Positions 61,101 to 64,000 of a DNA stretch of 64,000 nucleotides are shown here, piece after piece. The position numbers and the translations under genes are program-made. Source of the stretch: Bugula neritina. Lineage: Eukaryota; Bryozoa; Gymnolaemata; Cheilostomatida; Bugulidae. Location: contig OZ037766.1 in the NCBI GenBank assembly GCA_964035545.1, forward strand, positions 23,597,267-23,661,266. Direction: 5' to 3'. How positions within the stretch are numbered: position 1 is the stretch's first letter; each line of letters starts with the position of its first letter. The notes below the pieces were generated by a model. It ran no database searches and was not told the origin of the DNA. It was given only the letters and a program-made list of their open reading frames with translations.

Positions 61101-62193
61101 CAACTGTATCCATCTGGCCATAGCTTTACCTAATAGTTGCAGCTACTCATCAACCACCCCCCTCTCTCTCTACCCGAGTTAACCTAACCTACCTACAACC
61201 ACTCTTTCTACCCGAGTTTACTGCAACATACTCACCTACGACTCCACCAATACCACCAGCAAATGTCGCAATGATGACTTTTTCATGAAAAGGTAACTGT
61301 CTACCATTTGTTGTTCTTTGTCCCTGAATTTAAACAAACTCGAATGAAACAAAACTGGCAAAGTCAAACAAATTGTAATTTTAGTGAGTTGATGCAACAA
61401 ATGCAGAAAATTCAATACAAGTTACAAAAAGTTTAGCAGATTTTATTCAAATAAACAATTCATCAACTACGGTTGGCAGGTTTACTAAATTATTATACCA
61501 CAGGACATTAATTTCATGACAAACTTTATATGAAGAGTTATTCCCACCTTGATATATTCGTAGACAGCAAATCTAGTGAGTGAGTATGTCATTTGTCTCC
61601 CAACTGAGGCCGATATACCATTGTATAACCCCAGAAACCCTTCATTTCGCACCACCTGCTTTGCCATACCTATACCAGCATAAGATTTGCAAAACAGTCT
61701 TTCGCAACTTGCAATATTGTAAATTCATTTGTTTGCTCTTTCTAGTGCCTCAATTATTCATAGCACTCAAATAAAATATACTGGAAGCACAACTTTATTA
61801 ACTTTACAGTTGCTCTCATTAGCTTGTCAATGTGCATAGTTGCTCACAACTATATTTGTAATATGATTCAGTTTTTAACGTTAAAATCATTGTCACTGTT
61901 TCAAACGATATAAAAGAGTCTTACGACAAAAACAGGGCCAATAGTGACAATCCGACCTGTACATGTAACACAGCCAACTAAAAGGTTCATGATAATATCA
62001 CACTTACTTATTGAAATTCTGTAAGTACTGACTGATAGTAATAATTATACCTACCTACAAGTCCAAGTTGTGCTTTTTGTTGCGTTTGCAGATGCACTTT
62101 CAGCAAATCTAGAGGATGGGTGCACATTGCAGCAGTAGCTGAGGCTAACCCTCCATGATACCATAAAGCTACTTGCTTCTTTGGCCCATCCAT
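58102..62193 (-). CDS. SLC25A10: Mitochondrial dicarboxylate carrier (SLC25A10/DIC)
   Basis: This inner-membrane carrier exchanges malate or succinate for phosphate and sulfur oxyanions. The exons are 62055-62193, 61548-61669, 61236-61323, 60559-60675, then either 60065-60185 or 59051-59171, then 58639-58760 and 58102-58259; either choice gives 288 residues (human 287). The three carrier repeats carry THPLDLLKVHLQTQQ (27-32 core), GTPCDLVNVRLQND (119-124, with Asn in place of the basic residue, as in DIC) and AQPVDVMKTRMMN (219-224). GRQMTYSLTRFAVYEYIK and QRRNYKNVFHGLYRIARYEG are also diagnostic of DIC rather than other SLC25 members. The start is ATG 62193-62191 and the stop TAA 58102-58104. 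Start, end and exon phases all agree. Confidence 0.95.
58340..58525. repeat. AT-rich short tandem repeat, about 10-bp unit
   Basis: Degenerate gatataatag/gaatataata units fill the first part of the intron between SLC25A10 exons 7 and 6. The resulting open frame is an artefact. Confidence 0.75.
59051..59171 (-). CDS. SLC25A10: SLC25A10 alternative exon 5b
   Basis: This second 121-nt version of exon 5 (ASTLFTGSVMASTRAVLVTI, GQIAMYDQIK and on) lies 893 bp downstream of 5a. The two peptides agree at 26 of 41 positions, and both fit the carrier. Using both would put 242 nt in the message and break the frame, so only one can be used. The donor GTACTAT is weaker than that of 5a. The variation falls at residues such as C/T, N/T, F/T and LVGTP/LASQ, the last at the end of the helix. 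Confidence 0.85.
60065..60185 (-). CDS. SLC25A10: SLC25A10 alternative exon 5a
   Basis: This 121-nt exon, phase 1 in and phase 2 out, encodes residues 156-195 (PSCLFNGAVTASFRAVLITV, GQIAMYDQFK and on), the fourth membrane helix region of the carrier. It has an AG acceptor in front and GTAAGTA behind. It is the copy nearer exon 4. Exon 5b has the same length and phases and encodes a homologous segment. Confidence 0.88.
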
Positions 62194-64000
62194 GTCTGTT
62201 TAATCTAAACTGCAAGTCATACGTTTTCAAGTGAAAACACACAGTATTATTAGAAGAGTAAAACAGAATAAGTAGAATTGTATAGTAAATTTAGTTCAAT
62301 AAAATAATTCAGTAGAGTGGCTACCACCACATATAAAGTTCATGCATTTAATTGGAATATTCATCATCAAACTAGATATTATAAATGAGCTCATAACTAC
62401 CACATGTAACTGGAAGAGAAATAAGCCTAGCATGAGTGAAAAACACTGCACACAAACGGCAAAACACTAGTCCAAATTTTGATTGTATTTATTCCATATA
62501 ATAGTTGGCAATACCAAAAGTAAATAGACATGCATAATAATATTCAGATGGTAATACTAGTAGTAATACTGATATAGAATAAACCATAGTAATATAACTT
62601 GCTGAGCCCAAACTTACCCTTTTGAATAAAAGAGTAAACTAACAGTTAATGATTTACCACACTACACATGTGAATCATTAAATCGAAGAATTCAAAGTAA
62701 AATAATCTATAAAGAGCTTAATGGCATTGATAATCACAATATTGGTTGTAATATGAGTATCTGAATAAGTGTAAAAATAAGTGTAAAATAATAGAAGTTA
62801 CAGTAATAGTTATACTCATAAAACTAGCAAAACTGGAAAACAAATTTGACATAGCATATATCTTACTATCTGGCATTCATCTTCAATTGCATTATTATTA
62901 TTACGATTATTTAGTAAGTTTTAATTACCTTGAGTTACATAGTAAAAAATAATATAGATATGGTAATAAAGATCGTACTAATAATAGCAATGTTGTATTG
63001 CTATTAGAAAAATCTAACTATGGGAAAATTTGACATAATTGGATCACATCTAGTTAAGCTGTGTCTGTAAGCACCATGTCATCAATTTTAGTTATAATAC
63101 TATTAGTATCGATAGTTTCTAGTATTAGTACTATAGACATAGTAGTACTATTAAATAGTGCACAAGTAACAATTAACATTAGCATAAACTGACAAATGAT
63201 GAACAGTAAAATTACAGTCACTGATTTATTTTAAGTCTACATACTTATCTTATTCTTAGTATATGCAAATGTATAGTAAAAGTAACCAAGTAAAGTATAA
63301 AACAATAAACTCACTCAAACTAAAAGATCTTAATCTGAATTCGATAGTCATAGTGACAGTCACTGTTAGTGTCATGCATTTGGACTCTTGGAGTTGGAGG
63401 AATACCAATAGTCAATCTCACACTCAAATACTATAACTCATTACCACTAACAGTAATTGCTTAAGTTACCAAATGATCGAATTATTGATAGTCAAAAACG
63501 ATTGGACACAATCATAATAATAAATTCATAATCATAATTTGGGAATACTAATGATTATGATTATTATTGTGATTATGATTAAATTTAATATATCATAATG
63601 ATAATCATTGTCATTATGATTATGGACATGAGACAGGACATGGTTTACGTTAGTGCTACGATTACCACTGTGATTGTGATAAGCTTTTTTCCTAAACTTA
63701 AATTTAAACATCCAAATTTGATGATATTTATATTGATCTTGATAAACATATCATCATCATGAAGTTGAACTTGAACTCTAGTCTTCACTGACACTAGACT
63801 TCAACCGAGGTTTAACTGAAGCCGAAAACCTTAGGCTTGAAGTTAACTTAAGGTTTAACCTAACTTTAGGTTTGTGTCGCCATCATGATGTATATTTAAT
63901 GACTAAAGTAAATGAAAGAATTAATTTACTCGTAGCAATAAATAAAAACAACTGAATGTGCCAATTCGCCAATTCACCTTGAAAAATAAAAATAAAAACG
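62194..64000. other. 5' flank of SLC25A10, partly low-complexity
   Basis: It contains the SLC25A10 promoter and any 5' UTR (reading leftwards), neither of which I can place. From about 62500 to 63860 the sequence again drifts through six-base-like units (gattatgattattattgtga, ttgaacttgaactctag, ttaaggtttaacctaacttt). No coding region is visible to the window end. Confidence 0.5.

Noticed and set aside
1-64000. CRISPR arrays, operons or bacterial regulatory signals
   Set aside because: The window is intron-rich animal DNA; the tandem arrays lack spacer structure.

Overview
The window is animal nuclear DNA. It is AT-rich, and its genes are split into many short exons by introns with canonical GT..AG ends; it also holds tRNA-derived SINEs, MITEs, minisatellites and a DNA transposon. 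The gene content (one CBP/p300 gene, PAM16, SLC25A10 and a PLP/M6-like four-pass protein) fits an invertebrate bilaterian. A lophotrochozoan such as a mollusc is a guess, not a demonstration.

Layout. (1) 2285-21823, minus strand: a complete CBP/p300 lysine acetyltransferase gene. I resolved it into 33 coding exons whose phases join without a break into about 1837 residues: TAZ1, KIX, bromodomain, RING/PHD, HAT, ZZ, TAZ2 and an NCBD-like C-terminus. (2) 24681-26687, plus strand: PAM16/Magmas (Tim16), four exons, with the start codon alone in exon 1. It is divergent from CBP across about 2.9 kb of low-complexity DNA. (3) 34748-55040, plus strand: a gene of at least eight exons encoding a roughly 195-residue hydrophilic N-terminus and then a four-pass core resembling PLP/M6 proteolipids. 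Its first intron, over 10 kb long, hosts a 5,174-bp transposon-like element (36902-42075) with 1,190-bp terminal inverted repeats and a decayed FEN/PIN-nuclease-like gene. (4) 58102-62193, minus strand: the mitochondrial dicarboxylate carrier SLC25A10, 288 residues. It has two homologous 121-nt versions of exon 5, which look mutually exclusive.

The four host genes are functionally unrelated (chromatin acetylation, mitochondrial protein import, membrane proteolipid, mitochondrial metabolite transport); their adjacency is ordinary.

The less ordinary signals are these: the long-inverted-repeat element, in which both arms encode the same cysteine-rich protein tail; three CBP introns whose minisatellites start at the splice site and repeat splice-site sequence; the duplicated alternative exon in the carrier; and blocks of drifting six-base-period low-complexity sequence at 1-165, about 20750-21740, about 22540-23330 and about 62500-63860.
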